Origin: Chitinophagales bacterium
Lineage (GTDB): Bacteria > Bacteroidota > Bacteroidia > Chitinophagales > JADIYW01
NCBI GenBank assembly: GCA_019694955.1
Contig: JAIBAX010000024.1
Span: forward strand, 1 to 63,634
DNA: 63,634 bases
Direction: 5' to 3'
Shown: positions 47,534 to 55,232 of the stretch, one piece after another
Numbering within the stretch: the stretch's first letter is position 1
Layout of the letters: the number at the start of each line of letters is the position of its first letter
Made by a program: the position numbers and the translations under genes
Notes under the pieces: generated by a model
The model's input: only the letters and a program-made list of their open reading frames with translations
The model's database searches: none
What the model was told of the DNA's origin: nothing

Positions 47534-47669
47534 GGATATTTGTGCCTTCCTTTGGGAGAGAAAATTGATTTGGATGATTCCATTGGTAATTTTTATGGTA
47601 TTGGTTTTCATCATTCTATCAACCGGAAGTTCTTCTGTCGTAACGCCATTTGTATATTCACTATTCTAA
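47517..47669 (+). CDS. Small SxtK/DUF5989-like membrane protein (50 aa)
   Basis: A 50-residue frame, below usual ORF cut-offs: it starts MWELIKDICAFLWERK, continues with one hydrophobic helix (about residues 18-35) and ends STGSSSVVTPFVYSLF. Length, MWEL..FL.ER start and F-x-Y-x-L-F end fit DUF5989/SxtK proteins, which accompany carbamoyltransferases in many bacteria and in the saxitoxin cluster (sxtI-sxtJ-sxtK). It overlaps the SGNH gene by 17 bp, and its TAA shares a base with the ATG of the SxtJ-like gene. The function is not known; a membrane adaptor for the carbamoyltransferase is a reasonable guess. Confidence 0.8.
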   Translation: MWELIKDICAFLWERKLIWMIPLVIFMVLVFIILSTGSSSVVTPFVYSLF

Positions 47670-48004
47670 TGGAAAGAATAAGTAAATTTAAAGTAATCAT
47701 CTTTCAAGTACTGGGTTGCCTTCTACTCTATCATAAGTATAAGCATTGGCTTCCAATTCTTATCGGATTGTTGCTAATAGTATTGACGCTCATAAAACCA
47801 ACATGGTCATTAGCATATATACGAAGAACGGAACAAATATTGGCAAAAATAGGTAGTGCCTTGCAAGTCATCTTATTCTTGTTTTTATTTTTCGTGATAC
47901 TTACGCCTCTGGCAGTGATTAAGCGACTTTTTGAAAGACAACATGCTTTTGAGCGGGAGAAAAACACCATCATTCAACCGATGGACTTGGAAAAAATGTG
48001 GTAG
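47669..48004 (+). CDS. SxtJ-like membrane protein
   Basis: A 111-aa protein with two hydrophobic segments (about residues 8-37 and 56-76), the motif KPTWSLAYIRRTEQILAKIG between them and a short charged tail (FERQHAFEREKNTI). This layout fits the SxtJ family found next to NodU-type carbamoyltransferases. The ATG at 47669 overlaps the stop of the SxtK-like gene by one base; an earlier in-frame start at 47540 is only the other frame of that gene. Together the four genes form a carbamoyltransferase, SGNH, SxtK, SxtJ module. Confidence 0.78.
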   Translation: MERISKFKVIIFQVLGCLLLYHKYKHWLPILIGLLLIVLTLIKPTWSLAYIRRTEQILAKIGSALQVILFLFLFFVILTPLAVIKRLFERQHAFEREKNTIIQPMDLEKMW

Positions 48005-48041
48005 TGCGACAATAATCACTGTTCATGCCATATTTTTTGAT

Positions 48042-48049
48042 TAAATTTG
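48042..48049 (+). promoter_or_regulatory. Possible -7 element (TAAATTTG) inside the operon
   Basis: TAAATTTG lies immediately before the ATG at 48051. If active, transcription would begin inside the first codons and translation would start at ATG 48060 or 48069, both in frame and both ahead of the conserved region. Confidence 0.3.
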
Positions 48050-48050
48050 A

Positions 48051-48968
48051 ATGTCTAAGATGAGTTGTATGCAACAGCTTTTTAAAAACAGTGAACATCA
48101 AGCGTTTTTGGATGTCCATGGATATCTGAAGTTGCCGTTTCTACAGGAAGAAACGGTAACTGCTCTTTTGCATTTATTTGAAGAGGAAAACATTATCAAC
48201 GATACAGATTGTTATGCCAGCAACACCGTAAGTGAGCAGGATAAGAATGAACGCATCACCCAAAAAATCCATGTATTACTCAAGCCATATCTGGAAGAAA
48301 TGTTTGTAGAGTATACTTGCTATGGCGGTACTTTTCTGGTGAAAATCAAACAGAATGACGAATTGGGCTACCACCAGGATACGACCATTGTCAATCCTGA
48401 TAAAGACAGAATGTATTATTTTTGGATTCCTTTGCAGGATGTAGATGAGAGAAATGGATGCTTATTTCTGATAGATAAAAGCCACTTGTTCTTCAATAAT
48501 TACTTTTCTTATTCCTATTTCAATGCGGATATCAAAAGAAATAAGATTCCCTACAAATATGGTAAAAATATAACGATGAAGAAAGGAGAAATCTTCCTCT
48601 TTTCTTCCCGATTATTCCATGGCTCGCATAAAAACCTTACTTCCCAACCGAGGGTAGCAGTGCAGTCCATCATCACTTCTAAGGATGCTCCTTTAGTGTA
48701 TTATTTCCAAAAAGATGCACATACCTGTGCCGAGTATGAAGTGAGTCCGGCATCGTACCTAAACAGCTACCAGCAATACAAAAATGGTGGTTTGCCGGCA
48801 GGTGCAAAACTCATTCGAGAATTTCCCTATAAGCATATTCAAGTGGACTTTAAGGCACTGTATGCTGCCACCACAGGAAAACCTTATACGGAATACACTC
48901 GCTGGACAACCTTTCTGAACACAAGAGTAACTGATTTATTGTCCGAAAAATTAAGCGCTCATGGGTAA
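48051..48968 (+). CDS. PhyH-family Fe(II)/2-oxoglutarate oxygenase, copy 1
   Basis: A 305-aa phytanoyl-CoA dioxygenase-like enzyme, expected to hydroxylate a small molecule with O2, Fe(II) and 2-oxoglutarate. The facial triad is H108-x-D110 (in LGYHQDTTIV) and H190 (in RLFHGS), with R201 as the 2-oxoglutarate-binding Arg. A jelly-roll strand FWIPLQDVDERNGCL lies between. It is the first of seven such genes in the region and among the most divergent, with IVNPDK where the others have IVDE. The start could be ATG 48051, 48060 or 48069. Its end overlaps the radical SAM gene by 8 bp. Confidence 0.88.
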   Translation: MSKMSCMQQLFKNSEHQAFLDVHGYLKLPFLQEETVTALLHLFEEENIINDTDCYASNTVSEQDKNERITQKIHVLLKPYLEEMFVEYTCYGGTFLVKIKQNDELGYHQDTTIVNPDKDRMYYFWIPLQDVDERNGCLFLIDKSHLFFNNYFSYSYFNADIKRNKIPYKYGKNITMKKGEIFLFSSRLFHGSHKNLTSQPRVAVQSIITSKDAPLVYYFQKDAHTCAEYEVSPASYLNSYQQYKNGGLPAGAKLIREFPYKHIQVDFKALYAATTGKPYTEYTRWTTFLNTRVTDLLSEKLSAHG

Positions 48969-50475
48969 ATTTTTACTTTTAAAACAAAAACCCTTCTCCA
49001 ATCTAATACATCTCGGACTTAAGTTGAACCGGAAGATTAAAGGATTTACAACTGATTATAATTATAGCAAGAAAGAAAACCCTTCCCTAACCTTGGAGGA
49101 GGTAGAAAAATACAACCATCACCGGAAAATGGGCGCCAACAAAAATATTTGTATGGCAACAAAGGTAAACATGCATTTTTGTGTGGATGGCAGAGTAATG
49201 GCATGCTGCTACAACAAAAGCCATAGCATCGGCAATATTCGGGAACAAACCCTCCACGATATATGGTTTGGAAAAGAAAAAGCGGATTTCGACAAACTTG
49301 TAAATGACGACTACAACCTAGAATCGGGATGTTATGGGTGTAAGTTAAAGATTAAAAGTGGCGACTACGCCTCCGTAGTAGCGCAGAATTACGATTTCCA
49401 TTCTACCAAAATCAAGGAATATCCTACTAGAATGGAGTTTGAATTACACAATACCTGCAACCTTGAATGCGTGATGTGTAATGGCGATTTTTCCTCTTCT
49501 ATTCGCACCAATAGGGAGAATAGACCTTCATTGCCGTTTGTCTATGATGATAGTTTTCTCGACCAGCTAGATGAATTTATTCCTCATCTTCAGTATGCCG
49601 ATTTCATCGGTGGTGAACCTACGCTCATTACTTTTTACTATAAAATTTGGGAGAAGATTATCGAAAAAAATCCCGGCTGCCTCATTCATATACAAACCAA
49701 TGCTACCACCCTGAAGCCACGATTTAAAGAACAGTTGCGAAAAGGCAATTTTGAAGTGGGACTTTCTATAGACTGCCTGAATGAAACGCTGGCAAAGAAA
49801 ATCAGGAAAAATATTATTTGGGAGAATTTTTCTGAAAACCTGCAATACTATTTGGATGAGTACAAGAAAAATGTACTGAAACTCACCCTGAACTTCTGCC
49901 CCATGCCCGCAAACATTGATGAGGTGATACCGATGGTGCGTTTCTGCAATCAACACCGCATCCCAATATTTTTCTGTACCGTATTGAGCCCTTATGAATG
50001 TAGCTTCCTATGTCTGAATGACACTACACTCTTACAATATATTGGCAAACTGGAAGCACATGATCTTACCAGTGATGATTATTACAGCAAAAATAACCTA
50101 AAACAATTGGAGGATTTCATTCATTTACTGAAGAATTATGTTCAGATAAAACAACAGCAAAAAGTGCAGGCAGCATCTTTATTACAAGGAGATATTACCT
50201 CTTTGCTGATGGCTTATAATATTTTAATGAATGAAAAAATCATTCACCCTGAAAAGGAAAATATTTGCGCACAACTCACACATTATATAGACCAAAAAAC
50301 ACAAACGTTTGAGCCTTCAGTCAGGCAAGAAATGATCATTGAAAATTATCTGTATCTTGCATTTATTGAACCCATTTTAGTAGAAGATAAAGACAATTAT
50401 CTGCATCTTGCAAAACATCATATCAATGGTTTTATCCAACATGAATCGAATAAAAATATTCCTGTTGACATCTAA
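48961..50475 (+). CDS. Radical SAM enzyme with N-terminal SPASM/twitch-like domain
   Basis: A 504-aa radical S-adenosylmethionine enzyme. The 4Fe-4S site CxxxCxxC is C166-x3-C170-x2-C173 (in NTCNLECVMC), followed by the IGGEPT strand. An auxiliary-cluster-like segment comes before it: C64, C74, DGRVMACC (C82-C83), GNIREQTLHDIW and C124-x2-C127. SPASM/twitch domains normally follow the radical SAM core, so this order is reversed. The C-terminal about 150 residues are helical and unassigned. It lies between PhyH genes, overlapping the first by 8 bp and preceding the next by 12 bp, so it probably works in the same pathway. The substrate is unknown. Confidence 0.85.
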   Translation: MGKFLLLKQKPFSNLIHLGLKLNRKIKGFTTDYNYSKKENPSLTLEEVEKYNHHRKMGANKNICMATKVNMHFCVDGRVMACCYNKSHSIGNIREQTLHDIWFGKEKADFDKLVNDDYNLESGCYGCKLKIKSGDYASVVAQNYDFHSTKIKEYPTRMEFELHNTCNLECVMCNGDFSSSIRTNRENRPSLPFVYDDSFLDQLDEFIPHLQYADFIGGEPTLITFYYKIWEKIIEKNPGCLIHIQTNATTLKPRFKEQLRKGNFEVGLSIDCLNETLAKKIRKNIIWENFSENLQYYLDEYKKNVLKLTLNFCPMPANIDEVIPMVRFCNQHRIPIFFCTVLSPYECSFLCLNDTTLLQYIGKLEAHDLTSDDYYSKNNLKQLEDFIHLLKNYVQIKQQQKVQAASLLQGDITSLLMAYNILMNEKIIHPEKENICAQLTHYIDQKTQTFEPSVRQEMIIENYLYLAFIEPILVEDKDNYLHLAKHHINGFIQHESNKNIPVDI

Positions 50476-50487
50476 AAATATTTAGCC

Positions 50488-51363
50488 ATGTTCCAGAACA
50501 AAACGCACGAAGAAACACTAAAGAAAGAAGGATTTGTCATCATACCTTTTCTCAACGATGAAGAATTGAAAGAACTACAAAAATTCTATAGTGATGCACA
50601 CCCCAACGATGAAATTCCGGATATGCGCTATGGCATACATATGACCTCATGGTGTAAAGATGGGCAATACAAACTGGATATTACCAATGGGTTAAAGCGC
50701 ATCTTACAGCCCGCATCTGAGCGAACATTTGAGGATTTTCGTTCCAATAATTTTGTGTTTATCATCAAAAATAAAGGTCCTTACACTACCTTCCCCATTC
50801 ATCAGGATTGGAGTGTAATTGATGAGACGAAGTACATGTCTTTTAATGTATGGATACCCCTACAAGATGTTGACCAAAATACGGGTGCGTTGTGGATCAT
50901 CAAGGGAAGCCATCGCTTGGATAGGCATGTACGCGGTGCAAACATCCTTTTCCCCGACTATTCCTATCTGTCTAAAGAGTTAAAACCATATATGCATCCT
51001 ATGAATGCAAAAGCCGGACAAGCCGTTATATTTTTCCATTCTACTATCCACGGCTCACCGCCAAATGTAAATGAAAAACTTAGGAAGGTAGCCTGTTTTA
51101 CTGTATTGCCAAAAGAAGCTCCACTACAAATCTTCTTTCAAAAGGATGAACAATCGCCCCTAGAAATCCATCAACCCGATGATGCTTTCATGTTTAAGTA
51201 TGATGATATCAATAGCGAATCTTTTGTAAAGCCCCCTACCGAGCATCCTGTAAAAGTACTGCCTTCATACCACTGCCAGAAAGTAACTATGGAAGAACTC
51301 ATAGAAGTGACAAAAGAGAATTACCCTAAGAAGAAAAGCTTGTTTGATAAAATATTCCATTAG
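50488..51363 (+). CDS. PhyH-family Fe(II)/2-oxoglutarate oxygenase, copy 2
   Basis: A 291-aa PhyH-like oxygenase. Triad: H105-x-D107 (in FPIHQDWSVIDE) and H188 (in TIHGSPPN); R199 is the likely 2-oxoglutarate ligand. The loop HRLDRHVRGANI after the KGSH turn resembles copies 4 and 7, with a basic R-G element. It lies 12 bp after the radical SAM gene and 1 bp before copy 3, so co-transcription is near certain. The substrate is not predictable; size and lack of a signal peptide indicate a cytosolic small-molecule or carrier-bound substrate. Confidence 0.9.
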   Translation: MFQNKTHEETLKKEGFVIIPFLNDEELKELQKFYSDAHPNDEIPDMRYGIHMTSWCKDGQYKLDITNGLKRILQPASERTFEDFRSNNFVFIIKNKGPYTTFPIHQDWSVIDETKYMSFNVWIPLQDVDQNTGALWIIKGSHRLDRHVRGANILFPDYSYLSKELKPYMHPMNAKAGQAVIFFHSTIHGSPPNVNEKLRKVACFTVLPKEAPLQIFFQKDEQSPLEIHQPDDAFMFKYDDINSESFVKPPTEHPVKVLPSYHCQKVTMEELIEVTKENYPKKKSLFDKIFH

Positions 51364-51364
51364 C

Positions 51365-52270
51365 ATGCTGTTAGATTTTCTACGCAAAAAAGAAGTAACA
51401 CTCGCCAAACGAAGTTTTGAACCGCAGTATCTGCGGTCAGAAGCGCATTTCTCTTTTTATAAGGAAAACGGTTATTGTATTTATCGCAATATCATCCCGC
51501 CATCTATTGTTGAACAAATGCTGGAAGTATATAGGAAAATGTGTGCCATGGAAGGGTTTACAATGGGTGAACTTTTTGTCAACAGTGGCAGATTTGAATC
51601 CAACGAAATACGCACCCTTGCTATCAATGAGATCAAAAAAACTTCCGGCGAGATTTTGGAAAATATCGTCATTCCCGAAAATTGTGCGTATAAGAATGGC
51701 GGTTCCTATCAGATTAAACCTGCTTCAAAAACCAGCCAACTCAACCCACATCAGGACACACCTATTGTTGATGAGTTGAATTTTTATTCTATTTATGCAT
51801 GGATTCCGCTGTGTGATGTAAATCAACAAAATGGAACACTAAGCGTGTTGCCGAAAAGCCATTTATGGGGGAATTACCAACGTTCCCTGAATGTTCCTTG
51901 GATATATGAAAAATATACCAATAAACTGTGGAAGCACATGCAACCCCTTAACATCAACAAAGGTGATTTGATTTGCTTTGACTCCGCACTCATACATGCC
52001 TCCGGCCCAAACTTATCGAACGAGGTACGTGTGGCATATAATACCGCTATCTTGCCAAAAGACTTTCAGCAAGTACACTATTATATGGATAAAGATACAC
52101 CGCAAGGGATGGTGGAAGAATATCTCATCGATGAAACATTCTATATGGATGAAAACATCCTACAAAAACCACCTGCAAGGTTTCCAAAAAATGCGCTTCA
52201 GCATTGGGAGGGTGCGAAAGGAGTTTCTTCAAGCACCATGAATAGCTTGTTGAGCGCTTCTTTGAAATAG
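51365..52270 (+). CDS. PhyH-family Fe(II)/2-oxoglutarate oxygenase, copy 3
   Basis: A 301-aa PhyH-like oxygenase from the ATG at 51365, one base after the stop of copy 2; a start at 51344 would overlap copy 2. Triad: H129-x-D131 (in LNPHQDTPIVDE) and H211 (in LIHASGPN), with R222. Relative to the other copies it has a longer N-terminal lead (RSEAHFSFYKENGYCIYRN begins only near residue 25) and a different substrate-side loop (WGNYQRSLNVPWIYEKY). It is the last gene of the operon that begins with the carbamoyltransferase. A MITE-like repeat follows. Confidence 0.9.
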   Translation: MLLDFLRKKEVTLAKRSFEPQYLRSEAHFSFYKENGYCIYRNIIPPSIVEQMLEVYRKMCAMEGFTMGELFVNSGRFESNEIRTLAINEIKKTSGEILENIVIPENCAYKNGGSYQIKPASKTSQLNPHQDTPIVDELNFYSIYAWIPLCDVNQQNGTLSVLPKSHLWGNYQRSLNVPWIYEKYTNKLWKHMQPLNINKGDLICFDSALIHASGPNLSNEVRVAYNTAILPKDFQQVHYYMDKDTPQGMVEEYLIDETFYMDENILQKPPARFPKNALQHWEGAKGVSSSTMNSLLSASLK

Positions 52271-52377
52271 ATGGTTGTTGTATGAAAAATTAACCACAAT
52301 GGGCGCAAAGTTCTTATACAAAGTTCAACAATGCCTTTAGTGCAGATTCGATTTGAGCATTTTGGCAATTTTATTAG

Positions 52378-52488
52378 AAATAATTACAGGTTGATTTATA
52401 AAATAGTCCACTCGTGTTCTCGTGTCGACACGAGAACAGGGAATTGGATATAACTAATGGACTATTTTATAATTACTTTTGTGATAAG
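52378..52488. repeat. MITE-like inverted-repeat element with central hairpin, copy 2
   Basis: The centre is a perfect 24-bp palindrome at 52415-52438 (arms TGTTCTCGTG, middle TCGA). It is flanked by a perfect 15-bp inverted repeat, TTATAAAATAGTCCA at 52396-52410 and its complement at 52458-52472, with weaker pairing beyond. It aligns along its whole length with 16602-16711, and its right arm with 4921-4953. It has no coding capacity; movement would need a transposase elsewhere in the genome. Confidence 0.7.
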
Positions 52489-52692
52489 CATTAAACCTAG
52501 AAAAAGTGTTAGAAATTTACTGCAAGAAAATTCTACTTCATATCTATTTCTGTACTCATTTTTCTGTCCTCAACGTAGTTTTTACTACGTCTGCGGGAGA
52601 AAAAATCCGTGCCTCATAGTTATTTTGTATAATTTCCTTTCGTCACAAAGTCTAACGCTTATTCTGGGTTAAAAAAATCACTGAAGCATCTT

Positions 52693-52725
52693 TTTACGTA
52701 ATAAATTATTATTTTTGTACGTAAA
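52693..52725 (+). promoter_or_regulatory. Promoter with flanking inverted-repeat operator for toxin-antitoxin genes
   Basis: TTTACGTA (52693-52700) and TACGTAAA (52718-52725) form a perfect 8-bp inverted repeat with a 17-bp spacer; each half contains the self-complementary TACGTA. The -7 element TATTTTTG (52710-52717) sits directly against the right half. This is the arrangement expected for autorepression by the antitoxin. Confidence 0.6.
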
Positions 52726-52735
52726 GAAATGTATT

Positions 52736-52978
52736 ATGAATACTAAACTCACCTTAAACATAGACAAAGGCGTTATCGATGAAGCCAAAAACTATGCGAA
52801 AACCAATCATATTAGCCTTTCCAAACTTATTGAAAATTATCTTAATTCTTTGACCAAAAGGTCTGAGAAGAAATCTAAAGTCAGTCCTTTAGTGGAAAGT
52901 TTGACAGGAGTAATTCCGAACGGAGATTATGATGACAAAAAAGATTATATTGATTATCTTTCCGAAAAGTACTCATGA
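52736..52978 (+). CDS. Antitoxin, DUF6364/ribbon-helix-helix-like
   Basis: An 80-aa protein starting MNTKLTLNIDKGVIDEAKNY, with a short beta strand, helix and SLSKLIENYLNSL second helix as in ribbon-helix-helix DNA-binding antitoxins of the DUF6364 type. The C-terminal tail (SPLVESLTGVIPNGDYDDKK) is the likely toxin-binding part. The ATG at 52736 follows the promoter; a start seven codons earlier would lie within the operator region. Its stop overlaps the PIN-domain toxin start by 4 bp. It probably neutralises the toxin and represses its own promoter. Confidence 0.8.
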   Translation: MNTKLTLNIDKGVIDEAKNYAKTNHISLSKLIENYLNSLTKRSEKKSKVSPLVESLTGVIPNGDYDDKKDYIDYLSEKYS

Positions 52979-53388
52979 TGGAAAAACTATTAGTTGACAC
53001 AAATATTGTCATTGATTTACTTTCCAAAAGAGAAGCATTTTTTGAGGAAGCCCAAGAATTATTTACAATGGCTGATAATAATGAAGTAGAACTTCTTGTT
53101 TCCGCCTTAACATTTGCCAACACACATTATTTGCTTGCCAAACATCAAAAACTGGATGAAGCTCGAAATACATTAATCAAATTTAAAGTATTAGTGCATG
53201 TTGCCGCTTTGGATAATAAAATTATAGAACTCGCTTTGGTTTCTGACTTTAAAGATTTTGAAGATTCCATTCAATATCATACTGCATTAGAAAATGACGT
53301 TGATATTATAATTACTCGCAATAAAAAGGACTTTAAAAATGCTAAACTTCCCATAATGACGGCAAAAGAGTACTTAATTAATAGGTAG
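52975..53388 (+). CDS. PIN-domain toxin (VapC-like ribonuclease)
   Basis: A 137-aa PIN-domain protein, predicted Mg-dependent RNase that inhibits growth when free of its antitoxin. The first acidic residue is D8 in LLVDTNIVIDLL; later acidic positions include the helix FKDFEDSIQYHTALENDVDIIITRN (in outline), which is typical of the PIN C-terminal half. The start overlaps the antitoxin stop. The 3' end overlaps the convergent PhyH gene by 15 bp. The pair appears to be a mobile accessory unit placed between the PhyH operons, next to a repeat element. Confidence 0.82.
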   Translation: MMEKLLVDTNIVIDLLSKREAFFEEAQELFTMADNNEVELLVSALTFANTHYLLAKHQKLDEARNTLIKFKVLVHVAALDNKIIELALVSDFKDFEDSIQYHTALENDVDIIITRNKKDFKNAKLPIMTAKEYLINR

Positions 53389-54234
53389 TTTAAACCCACC
53401 ATTTTGGATTTCTTTTAATGCCTCTTCAAACGCCTCGATGCTCACTTGCTCTTGCTTAAATATTGTTGATTTTAAGAGGATATTATCGCTAAAATTAAAT
53501 GTCTTTGTATAACGATTCATGAAGAGGTGATAAAAATCCTTGTCGATGGCATATTTCTCTAATCTTCCTGTGGCGGGATGAAGGTTATAAAAAATCGGCT
53601 GTGCTTCCTCAGGAATCATCACTTGTGCAATAGAAATCCTTGGCTCTTTAGAAAGATTTGGAGAAGTATAGTGTATGGTTGCATCATCAAAGATAACGGC
53701 ATCTCCTGCTTTCATATTCACCGATATCATATGATTCTTAACCAGATACTCCTTTATTTCTTCATATTTCCATCTAATATTATTCCCCCTAACACCTTTA
53801 TCCAGTAAATGCGAACCGGGAACAAAATACATAGTGCCATTCTCTTCTCCTGTGTCTTGTAAAGGTATCCATATCACTAAAGAGGTAAAATAGCGCTCAT
53901 CCACAAATGACCAGTTCTGATGTATATCAAAAGATCCGGCACCGGGTTCTTTTGTCATAAAGGATGTTAGCAAGTAGCGATAATCAAAAAGATGTTGTTT
54001 GGACTTGGGCGATACAATATCATCGATTCCTTTGCAGATGGTCATTTTGTCTTTTATATCATAGCTGTCTAATGTTCGGTGGAATCCCTGAAATTTTTTG
54101 CTGTACTCTCTTTTATAATACAGCTGTTTCAATGTTTCGCATTCGGAGTTGTTTAAGAATCCTTGAATGTGAACATATCCATTTTTCCAAAAAAATGCCT
54201 CTTTGTCTGCATCTAAAAACAAATTTCTCATCAT
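53374..54234 (-). CDS. PhyH-family oxygenase, copy 4, with altered metal motif HQN
   Basis: A 286-aa PhyH-like protein. The expected H-x-D is H105-Q-N107 (in FDIHQNWSFVDE), so the carboxylate ligand of the facial triad is replaced by Asn; the distal His (H188, TIHYTSPN) and Arg (R199) remain. All six other copies have HQD. The protein may bind iron weakly, have changed chemistry, or be a non-catalytic partner. It is the only copy on the minus strand, and its start overlaps the stop of the WD40 lipoprotein gene by 4 bp, so those two are co-expressed. Confidence 0.85.
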   Translation of the reverse strand: MMRNLFLDADKEAFFWKNGYVHIQGFLNNSECETLKQLYYKREYSKKFQGFHRTLDSYDIKDKMTICKGIDDIVSPKSKQHLFDYRYLLTSFMTKEPGAGSFDIHQNWSFVDERYFTSLVIWIPLQDTGEENGTMYFVPGSHLLDKGVRGNNIRWKYEEIKEYLVKNHMISVNMKAGDAVIFDDATIHYTSPNLSKEPRISIAQVMIPEEAQPIFYNLHPATGRLEKYAIDKDFYHLFMNRYTKTFNFSDNILLKSTIFKQEQVSIEAFEEALKEIQNGGFKLPIN

Positions 54235-55217
54235 CTTATTTTTGTGTCAACACTATCTATTGCTATCAGATTTTTTGCATCCCAGATTTTTACCCATCCA
54301 TCCTGCCCACCGGAAACCAGTTGGGTGCCCTCTACGTTATAAAACAATGTACAAATCACCCCATCATGTGCTTTTACTGCTCGCTTCAATACATAAATAT
54401 CTTTGTCTTTCACCCACATTCTTATATATCCATCTGCACCTATACTCGATAATTCGGTAAAATCAGGATTCCATAAGGCCACAAAAACAGGCCCTTCATG
54501 TGCCGGAAATTGTTGCTTTATTTTTAATGTTTTATAGTCTACAATATACACATTGCCATCATCACATGCCAATGCAAGTTCATTCAGTGCATAACTGGAA
54601 ACAACACAGCTAAAGGCATACTTGCTGATTTGTGCATGTTTGGGTGGTTGCCTACCGGACATGTCTTCAACGTACAACTCACCACCATCATTTGCCCAAA
54701 TGATTTCACTGTCATCTTCACTGAACCACGCAAATCGTATGAAACCATGTTCAGATTTGCATCTTTTCACCACCTTCTTTTCCGGCCAATTCAAAATTAC
54801 TACAGTTGAGTCTGCTCCGGTGCTTGCCACATATTTTTGCTGAGGGCTGAACAAGCAGGTCATAGATTGAAGTGAATGGCTTTTGTTCTTAAAGTATGGT
54901 ACGAGCTTCCTCTCTTGAATGTCCCAAATATATAAATATCCGTCGATGCTGGTACTGACCATATATTTACCATCAGGGCTGCACAAGGTGGTAGCTACTA
55001 CCCCTCTTTTCACCCGCATCGTATCTTTTAATACTAAATCAGGCGTATATAATAAAATCCGTCCCTCTCCAGTGCCGACATAAACATCTTGTGTAATAGG
55101 GTTGAAAAAAGCTGCATAAACACCATTTTCACGAAATCCGGTAAGAAAAGTATTTCTTATTTCCTTACTTTTATCTTTACATCCAAAAAACAACAAAAAG
55201 TGCGCAAAAAGTACCAT
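54231..55217 (-). CDS. WD40-repeat lipoprotein
   Basis: A beta-propeller protein of 328 aa with about seven WD-like blades; clear ones are TSIDGYLYIWDIQ, ALACDDGNVYIVDYK, SSIGADGYIRMWVKD and SGGQDGWVKIWDAK. The start chosen (ATG 55217, MVLFAHFLLFFGCKDK) gives a short lipoprotein signal with Cys13; the frame can also begin at 55280, adding a basic stretch ahead of it. WD40 propellers are protein-binding platforms. It is translationally coupled to PhyH copy 4 and divergent from the formylglycine-like lipoprotein, only 15 bp apart. Confidence 0.78.
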   Translation of the reverse strand: MVLFAHFLLFFGCKDKSKEIRNTFLTGFRENGVYAAFFNPITQDVYVGTGEGRILLYTPDLVLKDTMRVKRGVVATTLCSPDGKYMVSTSIDGYLYIWDIQERKLVPYFKNKSHSLQSMTCLFSPQQKYVASTGADSTVVILNWPEKKVVKRCKSEHGFIRFAWFSEDDSEIIWANDGGELYVEDMSGRQPPKHAQISKYAFSCVVSSYALNELALACDDGNVYIVDYKTLKIKQQFPAHEGPVFVALWNPDFTELSSIGADGYIRMWVKDKDIYVLKRAVKAHDGVICTLFYNVEGTQLVSGGQDGWVKIWDAKNLIAIDSVDTKIR

Positions 55218-55232
55218 CTTTCGAATATACCT

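Larger units (their letters stand above)
52271..52735. other. 465-bp gap with a repeat element and toxin-antitoxin promoter
   Basis: No convincing gene. It holds the dispersed inverted-repeat element (52378-52488), a small hairpin ACGTAGT-TTTT-ACTACGT at 52573-52590, and the promoter and operator of the antitoxin gene. A 71-aa frame at 52457-52672 begins inside the repeat and looks spurious. Confidence 0.6.

Noticed and set aside
47540..47668. 43-codon extension of the SxtJ-like gene
   Set aside because: This stretch codes in another frame for the DUF5989-like protein, and ATG 47669 gives the conserved SxtJ-like start.
52571..52590. Hairpin ACGTAGT-TTTT-ACTACGT as a terminator
   Set aside because: No T-run follows on either strand and no gene ends close by; it may be part of decayed repeat sequence.
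52457..52672. 71-aa frame
   Set aside because: It starts in the right arm of the inverted-repeat element, has no recognisable domain or promoter and looks like chance coding.
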